64,000 nt of DNA from Clitoria ternatea. Its lineage: Eukaryota > Streptophyta > Magnoliopsida > Fabales > Fabaceae. The notes beneath the pieces were generated by a model, which saw only the letters and a program-made list of their open reading frames with translations, had not been told where the DNA came from and made no database searches. The translations under genes and the position numbers were made by a program. The DNA is taken from contig CM075670.1 in assembly GCA_037962975.1 (NCBI GenBank), forward strand, positions 82,525,501-82,589,500, written 5' to 3'. How positions within the stretch are numbered: position 1 is the first letter of the stretch; each line of letters opens with the position of its first letter. This document shows, in pieces, positions 34,719 through 46,868 of the stretch.

Positions 34719-35372
34719 CTACAAGACTTGGCACAAATTTGTTAAACAATTATCAAAATCTAAACCATGCACTGAAAAATCATCCATAAAGACTTCCATC
34801 ACATTTTCAATAAGGTCAGAAAAAATTGCTTGCATACACATTTGAAAAGTCGCAGGTGCATTACACAAACTAAAAGGCATACGCCTATAAGCATAAGTCC
34901 CATAAGGGTAAGTGAAGGTAGTCTTTTCTTGATCAGATAGATGAATAGGAATTTGATGAAAACCTGAATACCCATCCAAATAATAGAAATAAGAGTGTTT
35001 CGTAAGTCTTTCAAGCATCTGATCAATAAAAGGGAGAGGAAAATAATCTTTTTTTGTGGCGCTATTTAACTTCCTATAATCAATGCACATGCGCCAACCA
35101 GAGACAATCCTAGTAGGAATCAAGTTATGTTTATCATTTTCAATCATAGTTATTCCCCCCTTTTTAGGCACCACATGAACAGGACTTACCCATTTACTAC
35201 TATCAACAGGATATATAACGCCAGCATCAAGCAGTTTCAAAATTTCCTTTTTAACCACTTCTTGCATTTTTGGATTTAATCTCCTTAGTGGTTCTACTGT
35301 GGGCCTACTTTCATCTTCTACAGTAATCCTGTGCATACAAAAAGAAGGGCTAATCCCTTTGATATCATCCAT
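34719..35372 (-). pseudogene. Element B1: reverse transcriptase
   Basis: The 217-residue frame carries KWVSPVHVVPKKGGITMIEN, GWRMCIDYRKLNSATKKDYF, YLDGYSGFHQIPIHLSDQEK, the RRMPFSLCNAPATFQMCMQA variant (FGL in B2) and MEVFMDDFSVHGLDFDNCLT with the catalytic FMDD. A TAG at 34719 replaces the Gln codon of B2 and truncates the domain; the rest continues in frame from 34694. Confidence 0.92.
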
Positions 35373-35405
35373 TGTATAACCTATTACCTTTCTATATAAC
35401 CTAAG

Positions 35406-36233
35406 TTATTTTAAAAGTTTTTCAGTTTCACATGGATTCAATTCAGCATTAATAATCACAGGATATGTGGAATTAGGACCAAGAAACTCATACCTTAACG
35501 AAGCTGGTAAAGGTTTTAATTCCACATTGGGGCTTACCACTTTGTCACCTATGACCTCAGTATCATGTTTTAGTGGGGCCTTAGAGCAATCAGATGTTTC
35601 TGTCAGCTCAATCATGAAAATAGTTTCAAGTGGGTCATTAGGAAGGGTTGCTTCCTTTACCACTTGTTCAACAAAATCCATACTACAGAAAACATCATTA
35701 AAAGGTTTTTCTAAAACATTTTTCAAGTTGAAATCAACCTTTTGGTCTCCAACAGTTAGAGATAATTTACCATTCTTGACATCGATCACAGCACCTACAG
35801 TTGCTAAAAATGGTCTACCTAAAATAGTAGGAATCAAAGAATCTTCATCCATTTCAAGCACAACAAAGTCAGCAGGTATAAAAAATTTTCCTATCTTAAT
35901 AGGAACATCCTCTAAAATTCCTACAGGATATTTTACAGATCTATGAGCCAATTGTAAAGACATCCTAGTAGGTTTTAGTTCACCCAATCCTAACTTTTCA
36001 GCAACAGATAATGGCATTAAACTCACACTCTCTCCTAAATCACACAATGCTTTATCTATATTCATGTCACTAATCATACAAGGAATAGAGAAACTACCTG
36101 GATCTTGGAGCTTGGGTGGAAGCTTTCTTTGAATTAGAGCACTGCACTCTTCAGTAAGTGTAACTGTACCATCTTCCTCCAGTCTTCTTTTGTTGGACAA
36201 AATGTCCTTCAGGAACTTTGCGTATGTGGGCAT
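35406..36233 (-). pseudogene. Element B1: protease region
   Basis: The frame of 275 residues begins MPTYAKFLKDILSNKRRLEE and contains ALCDLGESVSLMPLSVAEKL, the Athila protease active site (DLGAS in B2; Ala to Glu here). It goes on to IPTILGRPFLATVGAVIDVK. It ends at a stop at 35406 where B2 reads LLKQLRLYRK. Function is expected to be lost from the active-site change and the stop. Confidence 0.9.
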
Positions 36234-37838
36234 TTACTGCAAAGCATCTGTGAAGGGAATATTAATATACAATTTCTTTAAAACATCAAGAAACTTACCA
36301 AATTGTTTATCCAACTTTGCTTTAGCTAAGCGCTGAGGAAATGGAATGGGAGGTTGATATGGCTTAACTTCCTCCTTATTTTCTTGTGGTTTCTCTTCTT
36401 CGATCACTGGATGAGATGAAGATTCATCCACTTTGTTTTCCTCCTTTGTAGTCTTGCCAACTGGTCTATCATATTAAGTACCACTCCTAAGAGTGACAGC
36501 CATGGTTTGGTTAGATGGTCCAGCCTCTGGTTTTCTAGGAAATGTTCCTGGTGCTCTTTGAGAATAAGAGGCTTGTTGCACAATTTGATTTTCCAGTATT
36601 TTGTTATGGGTGGTAAGAGAGTCCACTTTTGAAGCCAAGTTTTTTATTGCATCAGAGAATTCATCATTTTGTTTAATTTGAGTAGCTACAAATATCTCCA
36701 TCAAGGATTCTAGCTTTGATTTTTGTGGAATATAGGTTTCTTGTTGAGGTTTGTAGTTACTTTGATTACCTTGGAATTGAGGTGGCCTATTTTGGAATCC
36801 AGGTGGACCTTATGGAGGTTTGTAGTTACCTTGATAATTTCCACCATAGTTTCCAATAGCATCCACCTGATGCATTTATTGTTCTTGATTAGGGGTCATT
36901 GCTAAATGGCAGTTTGCAGCTCCATGTCCTGAAACACCACAAACTTCACAAACAATGTTAGTAGTACCTGTTGACCCTATTTTATCAAGTTTTAATGTTA
37001 ATACTTCAACTTTGGCAGAAAGTAAGGAAAGAGCATTAACAGAGTACTTACTTGGTGTTTTAGCAGGTAATCCTCTCTCAGAGTTCCACTGGTGAGTGTT
37101 TTGAGCTATTTCCTCAATCAGGTTCTCAGCTTTATCAACATTTTTACTCATGAAGGCTCCTCCAGCTGCAGCATCTAAAGAGATCTTTTGTGTGGAAGTC
37201 AGTCCATTATAGAAAATATGGATTGTCAACCACCTTTCTATCCCATGGTGAGGACATTCTCTTAACATCTCCCTGTATCTTTCCCAGGCTTTATACAAGG
37301 ACTCATCATCTTTTTATGAAAAATTGATGATTTGTTTTCTCAACACATCAGTCTTGTTCCTTGGGTACCATTTATTGATAAAAGCACTAGACAATTGTTC
37401 CCAAGTCGTGATGGATCCTTAGGAAGAGAGTATAACCACGCCCTCGCTTTATCTCTTAAGGAGAAAGGGAAGAGTCTTAAGCGAATGGCATCATTGGTGG
37501 CTTCGTTCATCTTCAGGGTGTCACAGTATTCAAGAAAAATTTGAAGGTGAAGATTTGGATCTTCAGAGGGTAATCCTCCGAATTGGTTCTGTTGAACCAT
37601 AGAGAGTAGTGAAGGCTTCAATTCAAAATTGTTAGCCTCCACTGTGGGTCTAAGGATGCTAGATCCTCTTCCATTTGTACTTGGAGCGGCAAAATCTCTT
37701 AAGGCTCTGTTTTGGTCTGCCATTTGTTTTTCTTTTTCTTGTTTTTGTTGTTTTTGTTGTTTTCTTAAAGCTCTAAGGGTACGTTCTATCTCAGGGTCAA
37801 ATCTTAAGTTTAGATCGACACTACGGCTTCGTCACATA
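36234..37838 (-). pseudogene. Element B1: gag
   Basis: It is homologous to residues 1-533 of the B2 polyprotein. The ATG at 37836-37838 is followed immediately by TGA (CGA in B2). The main pieces are 37340-37723 (MADQNRALRDFAAPSTNGRG and the capsid-like gag domain), 36876-37298 (FMSKNVDKAENLIEEIAQNT and the CEVCGVSGHGAANC knuckle), 36474-36704 and 36234-36431. Stops or frame breaks separate them at about 37300-37340, 36705-36875, 36474 and 36234, so it cannot make gag. Confidence 0.92.
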
Positions 37839-38013
37839 AAAAGAAAATAAATGACAAATAAAATAAACAATTACAAAAACAAAACAACAGATACACAAAA
37901 TAAAGAACAAAATACAAGATTACAAAACAAAATAAAAATAAAAATAAAAATAAAAATATTAACAAGTATGATCTAATCGGATTTCAATATTGGCGATATT
38001 TGAGGGACAACAG

Positions 38014-38031
38014 TCCCTAGCAATGGCTCCA
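38014..38031 (-). promoter_or_regulatory. Element B1: decayed tRNA-Asp primer-binding site
   Basis: The plus strand TCCCTAGCAATGGCTCCA differs at four of 18 positions from the intact site of B2 at 52607-52624. Three of the four are C-to-T or G-to-A changes. It lies six bases from the LTR end. Confidence 0.8.
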
Positions 38032-38037
38032 AAAACT

Positions 38038-40886
38038 TGACAGGGCCCGCAAGCGCACGGGTTATGTCGCGTAATATAAAAGATTATCGTTCTCCACAGG
38101 GACTGTTTTCAAAGTACCAGCATATTGAAATTTAATTATCCACACAATTGATTTTTAATGTTTTTGTAAAATAAAACACAAATTAAAAATCAAAAATAAA
38201 TTTAGAAATAAAATTTACTTGACACTTTAAAAAAATCAGAGTTGAGAGTATCTTGGGATTTCGGGAGATCAAGACTTTATTTTATGTTAATGAATTTTAA
38301 CTTTTCATAAATAAGAATCAAATTAAGTTTTCCAAGGCGGATTTTCCTTAAGCTAATTAATATGTTCCTCTTGGAATCCTATTAATGTACCTAACCCATG
38401 GAAAAAGCGCTGCTTAATCCTTAGAAAAGGCCCATTATCGTTTTGTGAAAATCCCTTATTTATTCCCCAAAAGATTTTGATTACTTTCACGGTTTTACCG
38501 AGGTCACAAAAAGTATTTCAAAACCTTAGGCTTAGTTCAAAACTTTCCAGTAACAATAAATCTCTCGATTCTATTAATTACTTAAACTTACTAATATACC
38601 CGCAAGTATACAGTTTTATCACTTAGGTTCTTGTTAGGAATTACTAAGAGCATTGAGCATTTTTAAACTAAATGGAAAACAGAAATTTATTTAATTCCAA
38701 GTCAAAATAACATTATCATAAAATATTATCATACCCCCTTCATCCCAAGATAATTAATTTAGTTACTCATGAAATAATTCAAATTCATATATATAATGGA
38801 AAAATAAAACATACAAGACATGGTAAAAATAAAAACTTACGGGTTTCTCCAAAATCTTAGAATAATTTTACCACTGTATTTCCTTGTTGCAATATTCCTC
38901 CACCAATTACAAATTGGAATACTCACTTTTACAATTCACAACTCTTAAAATAAAAGAAAGAAAAAGAAAATAAAAGAGAAATGGGATGGAAAAATAAAAA
39001 GAAAGAAAATGAAAGAAAGGAAATAGAATAAAGAAAGAAATAAAGAAAAGAAAGAAAAGAGGAACGGAAACAGAAACAAAAGAGAGAAAGGAAAGAAAAG
39101 AAAGAAATTAAAGTATGAAAAGAAAGAGAACTCAATCAGAATTGATGCTGTCCATCTTCGTTTTGTTTTGTTGTCAGCCGCCCCTTCATAAGTCAAGGAT
39201 CCACTTGGATAGTGGAAATCCAAGTCAGCATGGGCATTCGGTGGGAATATGGAAGGTCGGCTTTCTCCTTCTGACTCAGATTTAGTGCCTCAGTCGGTAT
39301 ACACCTACAGTGGGAAATAATCCGAGTGGAAAAGGTGCTGTTCGTACACAAAAGACCGAGTGAAAGCTTTGCTCGGTGTTGCTTTGCTGGACGGTGTTGA
39401 GTTGCTGGACGTTGTGGAAAGGAACTGGACGGTGTTGTTGTTGTGAGGAGCTGGTCAGTATTGGTTGGATGAAGCCGGTGTTGTGGTTTGAGGGGACGGT
39501 GTTAAGTTGCTGGAAGGAAGAGGTCGGTGTTGTATGGATTTGAGGAGCTGAACGTTATGGGCTGGACGGTGTTGAATTGGATGGAGTCGGTGTTGCAGCT
39601 GGATGAAGGGACGAGTGAAGAGTGACTGAAGAGTAACTCTGATTGAAACATTCAATCGGAACCGACTGAAGAGAGACTCGGAACCGATTGAAACATTCAT
39701 TCGGTACTGATCAAAAAGTGGCTCGGAACTGATTGAAACATTCATTCGGAACCGATTAAAGAATGACTCGGCTACGTCTCTGGAAATGAACCACTCGGAG
39801 AGACCTTGCTCGGATTTGCTCGGGAATAATTCAGTGGAGAATGACCCTTCCTTTACTCATTCAAATGATATACTCAAACACCTTCAATTGGAAGTCCGAG
39901 TTGATTTTCACTCGGAATTGCCTCAACCGTCAATCAGCCCATTCGGTTGTTTTTACTCGGGAGTTGACTTTGCCTTTCACTTAGAAATTTGGAATTTTGA
40001 GAGAGTCTGGAATCTGGCCAATAGAAGCTCTTCACATGTCTGAGCTTTGTTTTGGTCAAAAATACAGCTCTTTGCCCCAACTCACTCAGAAGTCTTCCTT
40101 GGAGACATCTCACTCGGGCTTAGTGTGAAACTTTGAGAGTCTGCCTGAAAGTGATTTATTCCTGGTCGGATCTTTCCTTGCTTGATAAGAAACTTTCTCC
40201 GAAACTCACTACACGGAAAGCCTTTGCCTGAAAATTGTTCTTTGAAGTTCAGAGTTTCTTTCATTCGGAATCAAGTCACTCGGGAGTCTTCCACTTGGAG
40301 GCATTTTTGTCCAGAAGAAGCAGTTGTTCCCCAAATCTAACCTGGTTCAATCAGCATTCCTTCACTTGGACAATAGCTTTGGGCAGTATTTTTCAAAGTC
40401 AGTCCCTTTTTCACTTGGAATGGTTGCAGTCGGATAGCTTCCACTCGGATTCACCTCCAACCTAGACATATTTCTTCAAGGTCAGCCATTCTCCACTCGG
40501 AATGGCTTTGATAGGGAAGCTTCCACTCGGATTCACCTCCAACAGGGAAGTATTCCACTCGGCAACGCTCCATTCTAAGTCATCCTGCTCGGATTTGATC
40601 ATTTTTGAGTCATTCTACTCGGATTTCATCATTCTGAGTCAGAATTCAGCATAAAAAGAGAGTTCTTTCCACTTTAGGCTTGTTCTTCTTGTTTCTTTAT
40701 CATTTTATGGTCGTTTTTATCTTGTTATTGACCCTTTTATTACCTTAATTTCTGCAAAATATCATACCCAAGTAGAATATAGTGGAAAAAAAGCAAAAAT
40801 CACAATAAATAAAGAAAATATAGTGCATAATGATTAAAATCCTAAGCAAACTAGATCTAATTTATTGTATTATAAAGCACTTATCA
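38038..40886 (-). repeat. Element B1: 5' LTR (right copy)
   Basis: It is collinear with 21004-23988. Two clear indels are visible: about 31 extra bases near 38615-38646, and a loss of about 165 bases at about 39160-39170 relative to 22095-22262, which removes the TATA box. Plus-strand ACTCGGAA words fill 39240-40640. Many substitutions separate it from the left copy, so B1 is older than B2. Confidence 0.92.
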
Positions 40887-40891
40887 CTTAC

Positions 40892-41703
40892 ATCAGGATT
40901 TGGGTTCAAGACTCCGATTAAGCTCAGCTTATCATCCTCAAACAGATGGACAGTCAGAACGTACCATACAAAGTTTGGAAGACTTACTGCGATCTTGTGT
41001 GCTTGAGCATGGTGGTAGTTGGGAGCAGTTTCTTCTACTGATTGAATTCACGTATAATAATAGTTACCATAGCAGTATTGGAATGGCTCCATATGAAGCA
41101 TTGTATGGTAGGAAGTGTCAAACACCCCTTTGTTGGTTAGAAACTGGTGACAGTTTGGCATTAGGGCCTGAAATTGTGCAGCAGACTACTGAACAAATAG
41201 AAATAATCAGAGAAAAGATGAAGGCATCCCAAGATAGACAAAAGCACTATTACAATAAAAGGAGAAAACCACTTGAATTTCAAGTTGGTGATCATGTATT
41301 TTTGAAGGTTTCACCTCATAAGGGGGATGGCCGAGCATTGAAGAGTAAAAAGTTAAGCCCAAGGTTCATTGGACCATATGAAATTCTAAAGAGGATTGGC
41401 CCAGTGGCTTATCAGATTGTACTTCCTCCTCACCTTGTAAATTTGCACAATGTGTTCCATGTATCACAATTGAGGAAGTATGTACAAGATCCCACTCATG
41501 TGATTGCTACTGATGATGTTGAAGTCAGAGAAAATTTGACCACCCCTACAGAACCCACACAGATTATGGAAAGGTCGATTAAACGCCTGAGAAACAAGGA
41601 TGTACCATTAGTGAAGGTTGCATGGAAACAAGGAAATGATATAACTTTAACTTGGGAGCGTGAAGATGCTATGAGGACGCAATACCCAGAATTGTTCCAC
41701 TGA
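40892..41703 (+). pseudogene. Element A: integrase C-terminal part and chromodomain
   Basis: This resumes the core interrupted at 21003, directly after the second cttac duplication. It carries SSAYHPQTDGQSERTIQSLE (catalytic Glu), GMAPYEALYGRKCQTPLCW, the GPYEILKRIGPVAYQIVLPP integrase tail and HNVFHVSQLRKYV. It ends with RLRNKDVPLVKVAWKQGNDI and TLTWEREDAMRTQYPELF, a chromodomain of the Tekay type, which in chromoviruses is thought to direct integration to heterochromatin. The frame is open to the stop at 41701. No start codon of its own is expected. Confidence 0.93.
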
Positions 41704-41740
41704 GGGATGCGTTATATTAAATTTTGAGGACGAAATTTTT

Positions 41741-41756
41741 ATTAGGGTGGGAGAAT
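41741..41756 (+). promoter_or_regulatory. Element A: polypurine tract
   Basis: ATTAGGGTGGGAGAAT directly precedes the 3' LTR start TGTAACACC. This is the plus-strand primer position in LTR retrotransposons. Confidence 0.85.
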
Positions 41757-43126
41757 TGTAACACCCCAAAAATTTCAATCTCATGTATAATCATTTTTAA
41801 TCCAAATCATTAATGATATTAACCAGTTATATTAACTTTCTACATAAGTGTGACTGTGAATTGAAGCTTCTTTTGATTCGTTCAAATAGCTTCCTTTAGT
41901 ATTAACCTCTGGTAGCGCTCTGGTTGGGACATTACCGAGTAAAATATTAGTGAGCAAGAAAACTCTGAGTGAATCAGGTCAGAAATAAGACTGTCTGAGT
42001 GAAGAAAGGGATCTGTTTCTGAGTGAAGGTTATGACCGAGAGAAATTCTGAGTGAAGGTTGAAATTCCGAGTGAAGGTTAGGTCTTCCGAGTGAGTCATG
42101 ACCGAGAGAACCACTTCCGAGTGGAGTCCTGGCCTTGAAGACATTTCTGAGTGAAGTGTGTCCGAGAGAACCATTTCTGGGTGAAAGGGGCTCTGACTTG
42201 GAAGGAAGTTCCATACTTTCGGGTGGAGTGTCTCCGAGTGACTCATTTCTGAGTGACTCATTTCCGAGTCAAACGTCTTCGAGTGACTCGTTTCTGAGTC
42301 AAACATCTTCGAGTGACTCATTTCCGAGTCAAACATCTCCGAGTGACTCGTTTCCGAGTCAAATATCTTCGAGTGACTCATTCCCGAGTCAAACGTCTTT
42401 GAGTGACTCGTTTCTGAGTCAAACGTTTCTGAGTAACTTGTTTCCGAGTAACTCGTTTTTGAGTCAAACGTCTTCGAGTGACTCGTTCTCAAATGAAACG
42501 TCTCCGAGTGAAACGTTTCCGGGTGTAGTTAATATTCGAGTAATGAATCCCTTCATTCTATTCGTACTCGGATGTCTTGAAGTTGCCAAGAGCTTTTGCT
42601 CAGGTCCGTCTTCAAGCTTGCCTTCGACTCCGAGTGATACTTCCAAGTGGAACAATTTCCGAGAGAGGACTGAATAACTCTGAATGATCTTTCAGTTGTA
42701 AGTTTTCTGAGACACAACTCCGAATGATCTCTGTTGTAAGATTTCTGAGTGACTTAACTCCGAATGATCTTTCAGTTATATGATTTCCAAGTTATGCACT
42801 TCCGAGAGAAGTATTTTTGAGTGAAGAAATTCAGTCAGAGATATATCCGAGTGGATCCATTCGGAAAGGAAAAGTGGCTTTGAAAGAATACTTCAGGCAG
42901 ATATATATAAATCCGAGTGAGATAATTCTGATGAGTCTGGATGAGACAGTCATTCCAAGGAAGGAAAAGCTGACTGAGTGTTTAACGCAGAAATAGTTCT
43001 GAGCAAATCCCTCCCGAGTGAAGCTATACTGAACGGAAAGAGACTGCTGGAACTTCTCAAAAACAGAAATACCGAACCATAAGGACTGGGAGAATGGATG
43101 GCTTCCAAGGCCGGGCACGATCCTAA
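41757..43126 (+). repeat. Element A: 3' LTR, first part
   Basis: It is collinear with 13427-14790. It contains the TTCCGAGTGA array (about 41930-43030), with a clean 30-bp tandem section at about 42238-42500. It is cut at 43126 by B2, whose duplication cctaa ends here; the LTR continues at 55028. Confidence 0.93.
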
Positions 43127-45522
43127 TGACAGGACCCGTAAGCGCACGGGTTATGTCGCGTAATATAAAAGATTATCGTTCTCCACAGGGACTGTGTTCA
43201 AAGTACCGGCATATTAAAATTTAATTATCCACACAATTGATTTTCAATTTTTGGTATTTGTGAAAAATAAAAATTAACAGTAAAAATTTTTTTTACCTTA
43301 CAGTAAAAATAAAAATTTACCGTGGGTGAAAAACAGAGTAGAGAGTATCTTGGGATTCCGGGGGTTTAAGATATTATTCTACGTTGACAATTTCAACTTT
43401 TTATAAACAAAAATCAAATTAAGTTTTCCAAGGCGAATTTTCCAAAAGCCAATTAATATTTTCCTCTCGGATTCCTATTAATGTACCTAACTTACAGAAA
43501 GCGCTGCTTAATCCTAAGAAAGGCCCATTATCGTTTTATGAAAATCCCGTTTTTACTTCCTCAAAAGAATTTTGATTACTTTCACGGTTTTACCGAGGTC
43601 ACAAAAAGCATCTCAAAAATCTTAGGTTTAGTTCAAAGCTTTCCGGTAAAAATAAATCTCTCGATTCTATTTGTTACCTAAACTTACTAATATACCCGTA
43701 AGTACATAGTTTTACCATTTAGGCTCTTGTTAGGAATCACTAAAAGCATTAAGTAAAATTTGAACTAAATGGAAAACAGAAATTTATTTACTTTAAGTCA
43801 AAATAACATCAACGTAAAATATTATCGTACCCCCGTTTTCCCAAGATAAAAATTTAGTTACACATGATACGGTATAAATTCATACATATAATGAAAAGGA
43901 AATACAACATACAATTCATGGTAAATAAAACTTACGGGTTTCTCCAAAAACCCAGTAAATTTTCCACCGTAAATCTTTGTTCCGGATCCCTCCACCGTAT
44001 ACAAATTTAACCGCTCAATTTCACTGTCCTCTCAATTCTTATTTCACAAAATAAAAATACAATACAAAGAAATAAAATTCCACACTACACGCAAACTGTT
44101 TTTCTTTTGTTTAATTTTCTGACTCACTCTCTACACAAAATTCTCTCTGCTACTGTCCTAATTCTCACTGCAAAAACTGACTCCTCTCTGCATTTTCTGT
44201 CCCATATTTATACTGGTTTCAGCTGATTTTTATTTTTATTTTCTTTCAATCTGTCCAGCCTATTCTTCCACCTTGTCCCCTCACTTTTCCTTGGCAATAT
44301 GGAGCAAGAAATGGAGACCCATTCACGTTAAATGCTGTCTTCATTTACCTTCATTATTCTGCTGTTCAGTGTCCCATTTATTGTTGTCTTCTTGCTGTTT
44401 GTTTCATGCTGTTGCTGTTCAAAAATTCCTTGCTTTTTGCTGTCAGATTTCACTTGCTGTTTTTGTTGTTTTACTGTCCAAAATTCCAGCAGCCCAAAAC
44501 GTTAAATGCTGTCTGTTTGCTAAATTTCCATTGCCAATCAGCCATCATTTTTACGTTAATGCTGCTGTCCAAATAATGTTGAATGCTGTCCCATTTCCAG
44601 CTGCTTTTCACGTTAAATGCTTCTTGTAGTTTTAGGTGAATGAATGCTTAATTATTTAAGAAATAATTCAGCATGTGGGCCTTGTAATCAAAAAGAATTT
44701 AGCACTTTGCCAATTTCCTTCAGCTTTCACGTTAAAAGCTTGTAGAAAGTGGAAACTTCAGCATAAAAAAAAAATTGGCACAATGGACAAAGAAACAAGT
44801 GACCATGTGGACTAATGGACAAAGGCTTGAGTTGTTGTTGTTGACCGTGTGGTGCTTTTGAATAATGGACAAAGGAATCTTGCTTTGTAGAGAGCTTCCA
44901 ACGTAAATACAAAGTTGGAAATGGGAGATTGCTTTTGGTTCATTAAAACAATGCATCATGGGACCCCTTTGGCATAGCATTTTCACGTGAATTAGCTCTA
45001 GGAAAGTGGAAATCTTTGCATTCAAAATATTCAAGCATATGGGACAAGAGACAATGGTGGAAGAATTGAATAAATTTGGCAAATGGATCTCTTCTAAAAA
45101 ATATTTCAATGTGAACAAGAAAAGAAGGAGGAAATGGATTAATTGAATTAACCTTGCATTTAGAGAAATAAACAATTTGAATTAATTTAAATGGAATATT
45201 AAAATAAAATTATTTTAATAGAAATGGAATTTAAGTTCTTTGACAATTTTGAAGTACTAAATATTTAGTACTAAATTATTCCAATTCTAAAAAAATATTT
45301 TATTTTATTTTATTCCATTTTAAATTAATTCAAACAAAACACAACACTTGAGCAGAAGCAGTGAAATGATTACAGAAATCATGAAATTTGGGAAAATATG
45401 ATACTTGGTCAATGATAGTGAATTTAAAGTGGAAATCATGAAAATCGGAGGAAATAATACAGTAACAACAGAAAATGTAAACAATTTAAACAGTGAAAAA
45501 TAGTGTTCTAAAACACTTATCA
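43127..45522 (-). repeat. Element B2: 3' LTR (left copy)
   Basis: It is nearly identical to 52631-55027. About the first 900 plus-strand bases (R/U5) are shared with B1; the remaining 1.5 kb (U3) is not, and lacks ACTCGGAA words. A TATA box is at 44205-44212 on the minus strand (TATAAATA). Frames inside it (44273-44629, 44732-45175) show no protein similarity. Confidence 0.94.
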
Positions 45523-46868
45523 AAATACCCCAAACCAGAACATTGCTTGTCCTCAAGCAATCACCATATTCACACAATAAGAAACAGAAAACACTTAGCT
45601 TAGTAAATTAGGGAACCCAAAACAGAGAAATTGATTTATTCAAATGCCAAAATTAAATTTCTTATATGAGTCAATTTTTAATGTCAAGACTTGAGATACT
45701 CTTATCACAATTTCACTCTAAGTGTCTCATGGTTTGTGTATCACTCAAATCATCATAGTCGAAAATATTACCATAAGCTTGTTGATCAACCAGAAACTCC
45801 ACAGTTTAGATAGAAAGCATGTCAAAGTCTAAAGGTCTTTCAAAGGGTTGTAACGGGGCCATGGGTCGTATTGTCATGGTAGGAATTTCAAGAAAAATGG
45901 AGTACAAAAGGGCTTAAACAGTCATGAATGATTCAAATTATCATCATAATTTCAAAAATTAACAGAGCAAATTTTTGAACTTTTATGGACTTTTTGTAAT
46001 TCATTCAATATCATCCTTTTGATTTTCTTTTTCTTGCTTTTGTTTACATTCCATACATATTTTTCTTAAGTCCTTTTTATTTCTTTGCTTCACTAGATTT
46101 CCAACTTTTTCACCATTAAGAGAACATCAGTCAATGAAAGGCTTCAAAGAAAAATTTTCACTTTAAGGCTCAAAAGGGGTAACTAGGGGTCAAATTGTGC
46201 AAACATTCTGAGGCTTAAGAATGAGACCTAATTGTGCCTTTATCATCCTAAGACATACAATCAAAAACCATTTTGAATCGGTTGAAAAACAAGTTCTAGA
46301 ATATTAATGACTACGAGATTCACTCAATCAAGAAAATATGGGTTTTGAAAATTTGTTTGATAGATAACCCATTTTGGCTCAAGTCTCACCATGGAAAGTC
46401 CTTTCAAAGAAAATTTTAATCACATAAGGTTCATTTAGACATTGATTTGGCATTTAAACAATCAAATTTTGAAAAATTTTATTCAAAATTTTAGGGTCCT
46501 TAGATACTTTAGCTCTGTGTTTAAAGTTAATTTATCATGCAATCATGGTAAATTACAAGATTACAAACAAAATAAGGAAAACACACATGCAAAATAAAAT
46601 AACAATCACACAATGTAAATAAAACAACTAAGTTTTCTTATCTACCACCCCAAACCAGAATTTGACATTGTCCTCAATGTTAAAATGGATGATAAAAGGA
46701 TAAGAAAACTTACCTGGAGTAACCCCAAACCGGGATTTGGCTTAGTTTTTTCTTTTCTTTTTTTTTTCTTTTACTTCAAATTCAGAATAAAACAACAAAT
46801 TTTTATAGGGTTACCTCCCTATCAGTGCTAAGTTTTAAGTCTTCAGCCAGACTTTTCACCATTTGGAT
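45523..46868 (-). other. Element B2: 3' non-coding region
   Basis: 1.35 kb between the pol stop and the 3' LTR. No envelope-like or other long frame is seen on either strand. The minus strand next to the LTR reads TTCTGGTTTGGGGTATTTT, the likely polypurine tract (45523-45541). A similar GGTTTGGGG word recurs near 46647-46655, and again in B1 at 32396-32404. Confidence 0.8.

Larger units (their letters stand above)
21004..40886 (-). mobile_element. Element B1: Athila-type Ty3/gypsy retrotransposon, with CACTA inside
   Basis: The plus-strand ends are TAACAGGGCCCGC (21004, TG mutated to TA; the other LTR has TGACAGGG) and CACTTATCA (40886). They are flanked by cttac at 20999-21003 and 40887-40891. 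The LTRs are 21004-23988 (2985 bp) and 38038-40886 (2849 bp). The coding strand is minus, so the right LTR is the 5' LTR. gag, protease, RT, RNase H and integrase are all present but broken by stops and a 20-bp duplication. The protein similarity to B2 is very high, yet the U3 parts of the LTRs differ. A CACTA transposon is inserted at 24278-31550. Confidence 0.93.

Noticed and set aside
42135..42677. Long plus-strand frame with Ser/Asp/Phe repeats, and similar frames at 13594-14025, 41974-42492, 22875-23756, 60992-61531 and 62334-62771
   Set aside because: They lie wholly in LTR motif arrays, change frame between the two LTRs of the same element, and encode just the motif; not accepted as genes.
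44273..45175. Frames of 118 and 147 residues in the B2 LTRs, also at 53778-54680
   Set aside because: They lie in U3, have no family resemblance and overlap the promoter region; identity between the two copies only reflects LTR identity.
45523..46868. Possible envelope-like gene of an Athila element
   Set aside because: No frame of useful length on either strand and no signal peptide or membrane segment.
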